Source: Saccharopolyspora oryzae (GTDB taxonomy: Bacteria; Actinomycetota; Actinomycetes; Mycobacteriales; Pseudonocardiaceae). From it: a DNA stretch of 46,249 nt. The stretch lies in assembly GCF_027853915.1 (NCBI RefSeq), contig NZ_JAQGLA010000060.1, positions 1 through 46,249 of the forward strand, read 5' to 3'. Positions 25,501-33,232 of the stretch are shown here, piece after piece. Both the position numbers and the translations under genes were made by a program. A model generated the notes under the pieces. The model ran no database searches, was not told the DNA's origin, and saw only the letters and a program-made list of their open reading frames with translations. The first letter of the stretch is position 1. Every line of letters starts with the position of its first letter.

Positions 25501-28261
25501 CGGCCCGGCCGACGCCCCGGAGTCCCGCGAGGTGGTCGAGTGCGGTGTGCCGGCGCCGGAGAACGCCCGCTATCTCGGCGGTGCGGGTGGTTTGGCCGTG
25601 CTGCGGCAGCTGATCACCGGCAGCGGACCGTCCACTGTGGTGTGCCACGCCGAGTCCGACTCCCCCGCGACCCGGCTGGACCTGACCGCCCCGGCGTCCA
25701 CGCCCGGTCAGCTGGACGGCCGGTTCGGCAACGCCGTGGAACACGCGCCGGGCCGGCCGTGCCAGGTCAAGCGGCACGTCGCGGAGCTCCGGCCCGAGGC
25801 GCGCGAACCGGCGCTGCCAGATACGCCGTTCCTGCCGCCCGGCGCGGTGCTGCTCACCGATCGGCCGGAGCTGGTCGAGCCGCTGTCGCTGCCCGAGGGC
25901 GCGCGGGTGCTCTGCTGCGCGCCCGAGATGGTTCCCCGCCCCGGCTGGCACCACCTGCCGGAGGTCACGCCGGACGCAGTCGATTCCGCGCTCGCCGGAC
26001 ACCGCCCCGACGCGGTGCGGGTGGTCGTCGACCTGACCGCTTCGGCGCCGCCGCAGACGTGCCTCTCCGAAGGATCCGCGCAGGTCGACGCGCTGCACGA
26101 CCTCACCTTCCTGGTCATGCAGCGGGCCTTGGACGCCTCGGTGATCGCCCTGCTGCTGGGTGCGCTGCCGGACGGTGTGCCGCATCCCCACCACGGCCTG
26201 TTCTCCGGGCTGATGAAGGCAGGGCACCTCGAATCCCCCGACGCCGTGCGGTTCGTGCTCGCCACCGACGAGAGAACGGCGGCAGCGGGACTGCGCGTCG
26301 CGGAGCAGGAGAGCCGGGTGCGGCGCACGCTTCCGGTGGTCTTCTACGACCGGGGTGAGCGCCACGTCCACGGGCTCGTCGAACGCCCGGTGGAACTGCC
26401 TGAGCCGGTTCCTGCGCGGTTCGGCCCGGAGTCGGTGGTCGTGGCGGTCGGTGGTGCGCGCGGCATCACCGCCGAACTGCTCAAGTCGTTCGCCGAGCAG
26501 TTCGGCGTGAAGCTGCACCTGATCGGCAGCAATCCGCTGGACAGCTATCCCCCGGAGGTCTTCGCCGCCGGTGACGACGAGTTCTCCGGCCGGCGCAAGG
26601 GCTGGCTGCGCGAGCAGCTGGCGCAGCGCCGCGGCACCTCCGTCGCGCAGCTCAACCGCGAGTACGACCGCATGGTCGAGGCGCGGCGGGCCCGGCAGAA
26701 CATCGCCGAAATGAGCGCACACGCGAGCTCGGTGCACTACCACGCCTGCGACGTCACGGATCCGGTCGCCGTCCAGCGGGTGGTGGACGACATCTTCGCG
26801 GCGGAGCCGGCGATCGACCTGCTGATCAACGCGGCCGGGCGGAGCAGTTCAACCCGGTTGGAGCGCAAGGACTTCGGCGAGTTTCGGCGGGTCCGCGACG
26901 TGAAGCTGCTCGCCCACCGCAACCTCAAGCGCGCCCTGGCCGGGCGGCAGGTCGGGACGTGGTGCAACTTCGGTTCGCTGCTCGGCTTCTTCGGCCAGGT
27001 CGGCGAGACCGATTACGCCTCCGCGAACGACTACCTCGCCGCGGCGGGCGAGTTCGCCGCCCGGACCACCGGCGCCGACGAGCTGACCATCGGCTGGACG
27101 TTGTGGAGCGGCACCGGCATGGGGGCCGGCGGGCTGATCAGCAAGTACTACGAACGCGCTGCGTCGTACTCGAACATGCCGGTGTCCGAGGGGATCCACC
27201 ACTTCGTCCGGGAACTGCACGCACCGGAGCGGGATCCGCACACCGTGCACCTCGGCGAGGCCGAGCGCAACACCGTCGCCCGGTTCTACCCGGACTTCTG
27301 GCAGCCCCGCACCGAGCCGGACCGCCCCGGTGGCTTCTACCTCCGGAAGGCGGTGTCCGAACAGGACGGTTCGGCGGTCCACGAGTGCCCGATGGACCTG
27401 ACCACCGACGGCTACCTGCGCGGACACCTGGTGCGCGGCCACCCCACCCTGCCGGGCCTGTTCGTCGCCGAGCTCGCCGGCGAGGCCGCGCTGCGGCTGC
27501 GCCCGGACCTCGAGGTCGTCGGCTTCGCGGACCTGCGGTTCGACCGGTTCATCCAGGTCCGCGAGGACGTGCGGTCGCAACCGAAGCGGATCCGCGCGAC
27601 CGTGCTGGACAGCTCCGACGACCTCGTGACCGTCGACGTGCGGATCACCTCGGACGTCGTGTCGCCGCGCGGTGTCCTGGCCGCCCGCGACAAGCCGCAC
27701 TTCAGCTGCCGGGTCCTGCTCGCGCCGCGGTTCGCGGAGATGCGCTGGCAGCCGTGGGAACCGGACCCCGCCGAACGCGCCGTCCCCGACCCGTACCACC
27801 TGCCCGGGTCACCGGTCGCGTTGAGCGGACCGTTCGCCTGCACCACCGGCACCCGCTTGCACCCGCTCGGCAAGCGCGCCCGGTTCGCCCCGGACCTGGC
27901 CGGCGCCGACCCGGTCTGGTCGGCGTTCACCATGCCGAACCTGCTGCTCGACGGGATGGCCCGGATGGGCGTGCTGCACCTCGTAGACGACCGCTCGATG
28001 CCGGTGGCGGTGCCGACCGCGATCCGCCGCATCGACCTGTACCAGCGGGCGAACGACCGCGCCCTGGCCGGATCCGGCCCGGTCGAGCTCTACGCGTCAC
28101 CACCGGAGATCACCTTCGGCACCCGGCAGGGCAACCGGTTCGTCGCCGCCGGGCCCGACGGCCGGGTGCTGGCCCAGATCAAGGACATCCAGGCGAAGGT
28201 GCTCGGGCACGTCGACATCACCACCGGGCAGTTCCACACCGCGGGAGGACCACATGGCTGA
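22517..28261 (+). CDS. Iterative megasynthase: FabL-like ER - KS - CLF-like - KR - DH
   Basis: A 1,914-residue multidomain enzyme. (1) Residues 1-255: an SDR domain with GGAHNVGKA, NSAASGAL and Tyr156-x6-Lys163, the enoyl-reductase spacing of FabL/FabI; Cys159 stands where a ketoreductase has Tyr. (2) 280-730: a full ketosynthase with Cys477 (DTACSSSL), His606 (HATGTP) and His643 (LIGHTGWAAG). (3) 738-1055: a second KS fold with Leu918 instead of the active Cys (DAGLAST), resembling a chain-length factor. (4) 1100-1570: a ketoreductase with GGARGITAE, the Ser in NFGSLLGF and Tyr1500 in DYASAN. (5) 1600-1905: a double-hotdog dehydratase with His1637 (HLVRGHPTLP) and Asp1812. There is no AT or ACP, so it depends on the AT-ACP protein. 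It overlaps both neighbours by 8 bases. Confidence 0.92.
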   Translation: MPERSELGGKIALVTGGAHNVGKAIAAALLARGARVVVNYFHSHEQAKQTRAELSGTGEIDLIRASVARPEQVDRMFAEIDDRYGRLDILVNSAASGALVADDEVTDAQLDKGWNTNVKGALRCSERAAELMRRHGGGAIANVSTLGASQFVMANYLACAPAKAAVEALTRYLAARFAADGIRVNTASAAMLVSDVADAFPQAEQMQAAVRAATPFQRLGTPEEFADLVAFLVGDDSRWITGQTVVADGGLSLGVPLLSPPPARPAVERTAEEPLPEESEVDEVAVVGMGMAVAGANSPDEFWELRQTGAELFVPVPPDRWDRDSFHSPDEHAEDKAYQDRCVFITDFRPTDRPVDEREEFTTAWLRHSVVQAMRGVSTESSDRVRCIFGYTPDGNQHLEEAGVLTAAVDQADALLADLDPDRADVLRGEVRRTLSDRYRRGAEAEAARFLPHRVGRLAIDGVLPATASVQMVDTACSSSLYAVDIGAKALLSGSTDVAVCGGAFALGPRGTVLFSKLRGLSKRGEVRSLDEDADGVIFADGAAVVVLKRLSRARADGDEVLAVLRSTGTSSDGRGKAIYAPNPEGQARALTRARAEERPDWIIAHATGTPAGDLAELNTLHDRYGRDPGAVPVTSNKSLIGHTGWAAGVVSLIEAMLGMRHEVVPPQFRFNALTRGFTEGSSALSIPAEAHPLPAREDRERTVAVTGFGFGGTNAHLIIAEPPRRPIARTAAEARPRKRIAIVGWAAHLPGLDDRAAVEAWLDGRAPGPATSFGEKYPAPPFSRVRLPPPTVRTVDRCQLMALECGHQLRDQLGAAWQEHAERTGVFVGHLGPTRNGMLYANRCYLDDIGKALTGNPALAESDLLPKLLHGLRERAHDLVPPSNEDSFSGIMPNIISARVANYFDLHGPNLTLDAGLASTLAAFDVAAGYLEAGEIDVALVGGTNGNGLAEFRPMLGDLVPGADPAEGAFLFALAREEVAEAAGLRVLGWVDDVGPADAPESREVVECGVPAPENARYLGGAGGLAVLRQLITGSGPSTVVCHAESDSPATRLDLTAPASTPGQLDGRFGNAVEHAPGRPCQVKRHVAELRPEAREPALPDTPFLPPGAVLLTDRPELVEPLSLPEGARVLCCAPEMVPRPGWHHLPEVTPDAVDSALAGHRPDAVRVVVDLTASAPPQTCLSEGSAQVDALHDLTFLVMQRALDASVIALLLGALPDGVPHPHHGLFSGLMKAGHLESPDAVRFVLATDERTAAAGLRVAEQESRVRRTLPVVFYDRGERHVHGLVERPVELPEPVPARFGPESVVVAVGGARGITAELLKSFAEQFGVKLHLIGSNPLDSYPPEVFAAGDDEFSGRRKGWLREQLAQRRGTSVAQLNREYDRMVEARRARQNIAEMSAHASSVHYHACDVTDPVAVQRVVDDIFAAEPAIDLLINAAGRSSSTRLERKDFGEFRRVRDVKLLAHRNLKRALAGRQVGTWCNFGSLLGFFGQVGETDYASANDYLAAAGEFAARTTGADELTIGWTLWSGTGMGAGGLISKYYERAASYSNMPVSEGIHHFVRELHAPERDPHTVHLGEAERNTVARFYPDFWQPRTEPDRPGGFYLRKAVSEQDGSAVHECPMDLTTDGYLRGHLVRGHPTLPGLFVAELAGEAALRLRPDLEVVGFADLRFDRFIQVREDVRSQPKRIRATVLDSSDDLVTVDVRITSDVVSPRGVLAARDKPHFSCRVLLAPRFAEMRWQPWEPDPAERAVPDPYHLPGSPVALSGPFACTTGTRLHPLGKRARFAPDLAGADPVWSAFTMPNLLLDGMARMGVLHLVDDRSMPVAVPTAIRRIDLYQRANDRALAGSGPVELYASPPEITFGTRQGNRFVAAGPDGRVLAQIKDIQAKVLGHVDITTGQFHTAGGPHG

Positions 28262-29606
28262 CCGGAGCGCTCCGGGACCCGACGGCGGTCACCTGATCGG
28301 CGCGCTGAGCAAGTTCAAGAGCAACTCGCTCGGGCTGATCAGCGACCTGCAGCGCCGGTTCGGCGGAATCGCGCGGGTCAAGCTCGGCCCGTACCTGGTG
28401 CACCAGGTGACCGATCCGGAGCTCATCAAGCACGTGCTGCAGGACAACCCCGGCAACTACCGGCGGGGGCGCTTCTACCGGGGCTTCAACCTCTTCATGG
28501 GCCACGGGATGCTGACCACCGACGGCGCCGAGTGGAAGGCCCGCAGGCAGGTCGCGCAGCCGTTCTTCCAGCGCGCCCGGCTGGAGTCCGCCGCCCCGAT
28601 CATCACCGAGTGCGTGGACGACCTGCTGGACAGCTGGGCCGAACCGGCGCGGGACGGCGAAGTGATCGACATCGTCGACGACGTGATGCGGTTGTCCATG
28701 GGGGTGCTCAGCCGCACCTTGTTCGGCGTCGACCTCCGGGACCGCGCCGACGAGCTGCTGCCCGTCGTGCGCTTCGCGATCAAGGCGATGATCATCACCG
28801 GCAAGGTGGAGCAGATGCTCCCGCGCTGGGTCCCGACGCGCTACCAGCGCGATCTCAAGAAGCACCAGGCGGTGCTCAACGGCGTGCTGGACGACGTCAT
28901 CGCCCGGCAGCGCGCCCGCGGCACCGATGACGACAACCTGGTCGCCGCGCTGCTGTCGGCCGAGCACCCGGAGACCGGGCGTCCCTGGGACGATCGCGCG
29001 ATCCGGGCCGAGCTGAAGACCCACTTCATGGCCGGGCACGAGACCACCGGCTGCGCCCTGGCGTGGACGCTCTACGCCGTGGCCCAGCACGCCGACGTGC
29101 GGCGGAAGCTGACGGCCGAGCTCGACGAGGTGCTGGCCGGGCGGACGCCGACCGTCGAGGACCTGCCGAAGCTGACCTACCTGCGGCAGGTGGTGGACGA
29201 GTCGCTGCGCGTCTACCCGCCGATCTGGGTCTACCCGCGCGATGCGGTCGAGGACGACGAGATCGGCGGCTACCACGTCCCGGCGGGTACCACGGTGCTC
29301 ATCTCGCCGCACGCCGCGCACCACAACGCGGACGTGTGGGAGTCGCCGGAGGCGTTCGACCCGGAGCGGTTCTGCCCGGCGAACCGGCACACCACGCGCT
29401 ACCGCTACCTGCCGTTCGGCGGCGGCCAGCGGCACTGCATCGGCCACCACCTGGCGCTGCTGGAGCTGCAGCTCGCCGTCGCCATGATCACCCAGCGGTA
29501 CCGGCTGGACCTGGCGTCGGGCCACCAGGTGGTGCCGACCGGTCTGGTGTCGCTGCGCCCGAAGACCGGCGTCCAGATGCGCATCGAGCGGATCGACCAG
29601 GAATGA
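28254..29606 (+). CDS. Cytochrome P450 1 (fatty-acid-hydroxylase-like)
   Basis: A 450-residue P450. The I-helix has the canonical AGHETT (residues 260-265), the K-helix ExxR is ESLR, and the heme loop FGGGQRHCIG carries ligand Cys395. The length and WKARRQVAQPFF region resemble the CYP102/CYP4-like group that often hydroxylates fatty acyl chains or terpenes, rather than the shorter CYP105/107 type. Its start overlaps the synthase stop by 8 bases (ATGGCTGA) and its stop overlaps the next gene by 4. Co-translation with the synthase argues for action on its product. No ferredoxin or reductase gene lies nearby, so electrons must come from elsewhere. Confidence 0.93.
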   Translation: MADRSAPGPDGGHLIGALSKFKSNSLGLISDLQRRFGGIARVKLGPYLVHQVTDPELIKHVLQDNPGNYRRGRFYRGFNLFMGHGMLTTDGAEWKARRQVAQPFFQRARLESAAPIITECVDDLLDSWAEPARDGEVIDIVDDVMRLSMGVLSRTLFGVDLRDRADELLPVVRFAIKAMIITGKVEQMLPRWVPTRYQRDLKKHQAVLNGVLDDVIARQRARGTDDDNLVAALLSAEHPETGRPWDDRAIRAELKTHFMAGHETTGCALAWTLYAVAQHADVRRKLTAELDEVLAGRTPTVEDLPKLTYLRQVVDESLRVYPPIWVYPRDAVEDDEIGGYHVPAGTTVLISPHAAHHNADVWESPEAFDPERFCPANRHTTRYRYLPFGGGQRHCIGHHLALLELQLAVAMITQRYRLDLASGHQVVPTGLVSLRPKTGVQMRIERIDQE

Positions 29607-31855
29607 TCACGGCCCGAGTGCAGCGGTTCGTGTGGGCCGGCGGGCCCGCACCGAACGGGCCTGCGCCCGACCTCTCCGGCCGCCGCGTGGCAGTGATCGG
29701 GGGCGCGACCGGGGCGGCGGAAGCAGTCACCGGGGTGCTGGTCGACCGCGGCGCGCTCCCGTGGCAGCTCGGCGACTCCGGGACACCGGATGCCGTCGTG
29801 GACCTCACCTTCGCCGAACCGTTCGCGCCGGACTCCCCCGACGCCGCGGAGGGCGCGCTGCTCCGCACCCTCGCAGTGCTGCGCGCCTGCTACCCGGACT
29901 GGAGCGAGGAGACCGACGCCCGTCGGCTGGCGTACCTGGCCGTCACCTACCTCGACGGCCGTTCCGGGTACGGGGACGGGCCCATCCACCAGCCGCTGGG
30001 CGGGATCTGGGCCGGTCTGGCCAAGACGCTGCACCGCGAGATCCCGAACATCAACGCCCGGGTCGTCGACGTCGGCCGCCCGGATGTCGCCGGGTTGCCG
30101 GACATCGCGGCAGCCGAGCTGTACGCGACCGGCCCGGCGGAAATCGGCCACCGCGACGGGATCCGGCACGCGCTGACACCGCGTGCGCAGGCCGTCGGGG
30201 AGCCGTCGGTGCCGCTCGGGGACGGCGACGTCGTGCTCGTCTGCGGTGGCTGGAGCGGCATCGGTTTCGAGCTGGCGAGGACCCTCGCCCGCCGCGGCTG
30301 CCGCGTCGTGGTCACCGGGCGGACCAGGCCGCCGACGGGCAGCGAGGAGTGGGCGCTCCTCGACGACGCGGAGTTCGACGACTACCGGCGAGACCTCATG
30401 CGCCGAGCCGCCGCCGACGGCACCGTCCGCGACACCCGGGAGCGGATCGACCGGCTGCGGCGGAGGCGCACGCTGCAGAAGAACCTGTCGGCAGCCGAAG
30501 GCGAAGGGCTGCCGCTCCGGTTCGCGCACTGCGACATCACCGCCCCGGACGCGGTGGCGGACCTGATCGCCGGGATCCCGGACCTCACCGGGGTCGTCTA
30601 CTTCGCCGGGGTGGACCGGCCCGCTCGGCTGCCCGCCAAGTCGGACCGGGACTTCCTCGCCGGGGTCGCGATCAAGGTCACCGGGTTCCTCCGGGTCTTC
30701 ACCGCGGTGCGGGACCGGGAGCTGAAGTTCTTCTGCAACTCGGGGTCGCTCACCGGTCGCCTCGGCGGGATGGTCGGCGAGCTCGACTACGCCGCGGGCA
30801 ACGAAGCCCTCGCACGCCTCGGACTTTGGGCGCGCCGGGTCAGCGGGCTCGACGTCCAGACCCTGTGCTGGCCGCTGTGGCAGTCGCTGAGCGCATCATC
30901 CAATGTGGACGCCGCGGTGAAGTACATGCCCGCGATGGATCCCGCCGACGGGCTGGGGCGCTGGTGCGACGAGCTCGCCGCACCGCACAGCGGGGAGGTC
31001 GCCTTCCTCGGACCGGTCGACACCGGGATCAGCGTGGCGCAGGCCGGGCAATTCCCTGCCGAGCGTTCGCTGCCGGGTTTCGCCGAGGTGCATCCGCGGG
31101 TCTTCCACCTCGGAGATCCGGTCGAATGGCGTCCGGGGAAACGCCTGGTGTCCGAGGTCCGGTTCCGCGCCGAGGACACCCCGGTGACCGGGGACGTCCT
31201 GGTGGGCGGTGACCCGGCCCTGCCCATCACGCTCCTGCTGGACAACGCGCTCCGGTCGGCCGAATGGTTCGCCGGACCGGTGCGCGAACTCGTCGACGTC
31301 GAGGTGGACCTGCCGGGCCTGCGCCTGTCGGACGGCGAAATCCAGTTGCTCAGAACGACTTCAGCCGAATCCGACGGGTCGCTCCGAGTTGTGTTCCGCA
31401 CCGGTGCGGGGGCGCAGATCGCCGCGATGACCGGGCGCTGCCGAGAACCGGACGACACCGCACCGCAGGTACCCGGCTCCGACGGTGAACCGCTCGGGGT
31501 CGCAGCGTCCACAGTGCACTGGCGGGGCTTGGTCGTGCCGCTGGCCCGGTGGCGGCAGCATCCCTGCGGCACCCGCACCGCGTCCCTCGCGCCGTGCGCG
31601 GATGCCGACCTGTGGGCGGCGGAGCCGCCGCCGACCTCGCTGCTCCCGACCACCGCGCTGGAGAACGTCCTGCGCATGGCGCTTTCCGGCACGTCGACCG
31701 ACCGGCTGCTAATCGGGCGGATCACGATCGGCGGCGACCCGCAGCGGGCCGACCTCCTGGTCGCCGAGCCGGCCGGGAAGACCTGGTACGCGGTCGATCG
31801 CGGCACCCGGCAGGTCGCACTGGCCGTGCGAGGACCGGGCGCGGACGGGACGTGA
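29603..31855 (+). CDS. Second ketoreductase fused to a degenerate dehydratase
   Basis: A 750-residue protein. Residues 1-190 form a degenerate Rossmann half (structural subdomain). Residues about 205-480 form a catalytic KR with VCGGWSGIGFELA for NADPH binding, the Ser in FFCNSGSLTGR and Tyr396 in LDYAAGN. The last 240 residues look like a double-hotdog DH, aligning with that of the megasynthase. The catalytic His is replaced (GDVLVGGDPALP has Val at the His place) and the Asp by Glu (ALENVLRM), so it is probably non-catalytic. It has no ACP or KS of its own and should act in trans. The ATG at 29603 overlaps the P450 stop (ATGA). Confidence 0.85.
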   Translation: MITARVQRFVWAGGPAPNGPAPDLSGRRVAVIGGATGAAEAVTGVLVDRGALPWQLGDSGTPDAVVDLTFAEPFAPDSPDAAEGALLRTLAVLRACYPDWSEETDARRLAYLAVTYLDGRSGYGDGPIHQPLGGIWAGLAKTLHREIPNINARVVDVGRPDVAGLPDIAAAELYATGPAEIGHRDGIRHALTPRAQAVGEPSVPLGDGDVVLVCGGWSGIGFELARTLARRGCRVVVTGRTRPPTGSEEWALLDDAEFDDYRRDLMRRAAADGTVRDTRERIDRLRRRRTLQKNLSAAEGEGLPLRFAHCDITAPDAVADLIAGIPDLTGVVYFAGVDRPARLPAKSDRDFLAGVAIKVTGFLRVFTAVRDRELKFFCNSGSLTGRLGGMVGELDYAAGNEALARLGLWARRVSGLDVQTLCWPLWQSLSASSNVDAAVKYMPAMDPADGLGRWCDELAAPHSGEVAFLGPVDTGISVAQAGQFPAERSLPGFAEVHPRVFHLGDPVEWRPGKRLVSEVRFRAEDTPVTGDVLVGGDPALPITLLLDNALRSAEWFAGPVRELVDVEVDLPGLRLSDGEIQLLRTTSAESDGSLRVVFRTGAGAQIAAMTGRCREPDDTAPQVPGSDGEPLGVAASTVHWRGLVVPLARWRQHPCGTRTASLAPCADADLWAAEPPPTSLLPTTALENVLRMALSGTSTDRLLIGRITIGGDPQRADLLVAEPAGKTWYAVDRGTRQVALAVRGPGADGT

Positions 31856-31932
31856 TAGCCGCGGACTGAACGCCGGAGCTGCCGCTTCCCGACCACCGCC
31901 CGCCGAACGAATCCCGATCTCTTGGAGCAGGA

Positions 31933-33171
31933 ATGGCCGAGCTCACGATGGAGCAGATCTACGCCGAGGAGTGCATCAACGACCCCTACCCCCTGTACCG
32001 CAGGGTCAGGGAGACCGACCCCGTCTACTGGGACGAGCGGATGGGCGACGACGGCGGCTGGATGGTCACCGGCTACGACGTCGCGGTGACCGCGCTGCTG
32101 GACCCCCGGCTGTCGGCCGCGCGGCCGCAGTGGCTCGCCGAGCGGTTGCCGACCGACGCCGACGCCGGCCAGACCACCGCGATGAACGCCCTCTACCAAC
32201 AGATCGTCACCACCGATCCGCCGAACCACAACCGGATCCGGCGCGAGCTCAAGGCACCGTTCATGCCGAAGCCGATCGACGACATGCAGGAGCAGATCAC
32301 CGAGTCCGCGCACCGGCTGCTGGACTCCGCGCTCGCCGACGGCAACGGCGAGTTCGACCTGATGGCGGCCTACGGGTACGCCCTGCCCGCGCTCGGCCTC
32401 GGGCGGATGCTCGGTATTCCGGGCGGCGGCGACCAGGACTACCTGCACTGGATGCTCAGCCTCGGCCTGCTCATCGACGACGGTCCCGCCAGCCGGCAGC
32501 ACCAGGCGAAGCTGCTCGGCGGCGTGCACGAGTTCTTCGAGTTCTTCCGCGGCCTGGTCTCCGAACGCCGCGGCGACCGGCGCGACGACCTGCTCCAGGT
32601 GCTCGCCGACTCCTACACCGGCGGCAACTGGGCCTCCGAGGAGGAGCTGCTCGGCAACCTGGCGTTCCTGCTGACCGCGGGGCAGATCAGCACCGCCCAC
32701 CAGATCGGGAACACGGTGATCCACCTGCTGCGCGATCCCGACCTGTTCGAGCGGGTGCGCGCCGATCCGGCCGCGGTGCCGCGGATGTCGTCGGAGCTTA
32801 TGCGCTTCGACTCCTCGGTCCAGCTCACCAAGCGACGGGTCGTCGAGCCCATCGAGCTGGGCGGGCACGAGCTGGCCTCCGGCGACGAGATCTTCGTCTG
32901 GATCGGCGCGGCGCACCGCGATCCGGCCCAGTACCCCGATCCCGACCGCATCGACCTCGACCGGGGCGAGGTCGCGCACATCGTGTTCGGCCGCGGCCTC
33001 CACTACTGCCTCGGCGCGCGGCTGGGCAAGCTCGTCCACGACCTGGCGGTGCAGGCGTTCGTCGAGCACGTCCCCCGACCGGAGCTGTCCGCGCCGGACA
33101 CCGTAGACCGGTCGATCATGCCCACCTTCCGCGGCCCCTACCGGCTTCCGGTGCGCTACCGCGCGTCCTGA
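31933..33171 (+). CDS. Cytochrome P450 2 with non-canonical I-helix
   Basis: A 412-residue class-I actinobacterial P450 (CYP105/107-like size). The heme loop FGRGLHYCLG carries Cys359 and the K-helix ExxR is ELMR. The I-helix oxygen-activation motif reads AGQIST (residues 249-254) instead of AGxE/DTT. The conserved acidic residue is therefore Ile and the next Thr is Ser. Such changes occur in P450s with altered proton delivery, peroxide use or other chemistry, so it may not be a simple hydroxylase. GGAG stands 6 bases before the ATG at 31933. It lies 77 bases after the KR gene and 61 before the carboxylase, in the same operon. Confidence 0.92.
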   Translation: MAELTMEQIYAEECINDPYPLYRRVRETDPVYWDERMGDDGGWMVTGYDVAVTALLDPRLSAARPQWLAERLPTDADAGQTTAMNALYQQIVTTDPPNHNRIRRELKAPFMPKPIDDMQEQITESAHRLLDSALADGNGEFDLMAAYGYALPALGLGRMLGIPGGGDQDYLHWMLSLGLLIDDGPASRQHQAKLLGGVHEFFEFFRGLVSERRGDRRDDLLQVLADSYTGGNWASEEELLGNLAFLLTAGQISTAHQIGNTVIHLLRDPDLFERVRADPAAVPRMSSELMRFDSSVQLTKRRVVEPIELGGHELASGDEIFVWIGAAHRDPAQYPDPDRIDLDRGEVAHIVFGRGLHYCLGARLGKLVHDLAVQAFVEHVPRPELSAPDTVDRSIMPTFRGPYRLPVRYRAS

Positions 33172-33232
33172 GCGCGCAGGTCGAGCTGCAAGACCCGTGC
33201 CCGTTCGATCCGCCCGGCATAGGAGGAGCGCC

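Noticed and set aside
22391..26743. 1,450-codon open frame on the minus strand
   Set aside because: It lies opposite the megasynthase, is Arg/Val/Gly/His-rich without any domain, and is explained by GC-rich third positions of the real gene.
21079..28261. Enediyne-type iterative PKS
   Set aside because: Enediyne PKSs have KS-AT-ACP-KR-DH-PPTase on one chain; here AT and ACP are separate, a CLF and an ER are present, and no enediyne cassette genes are seen.
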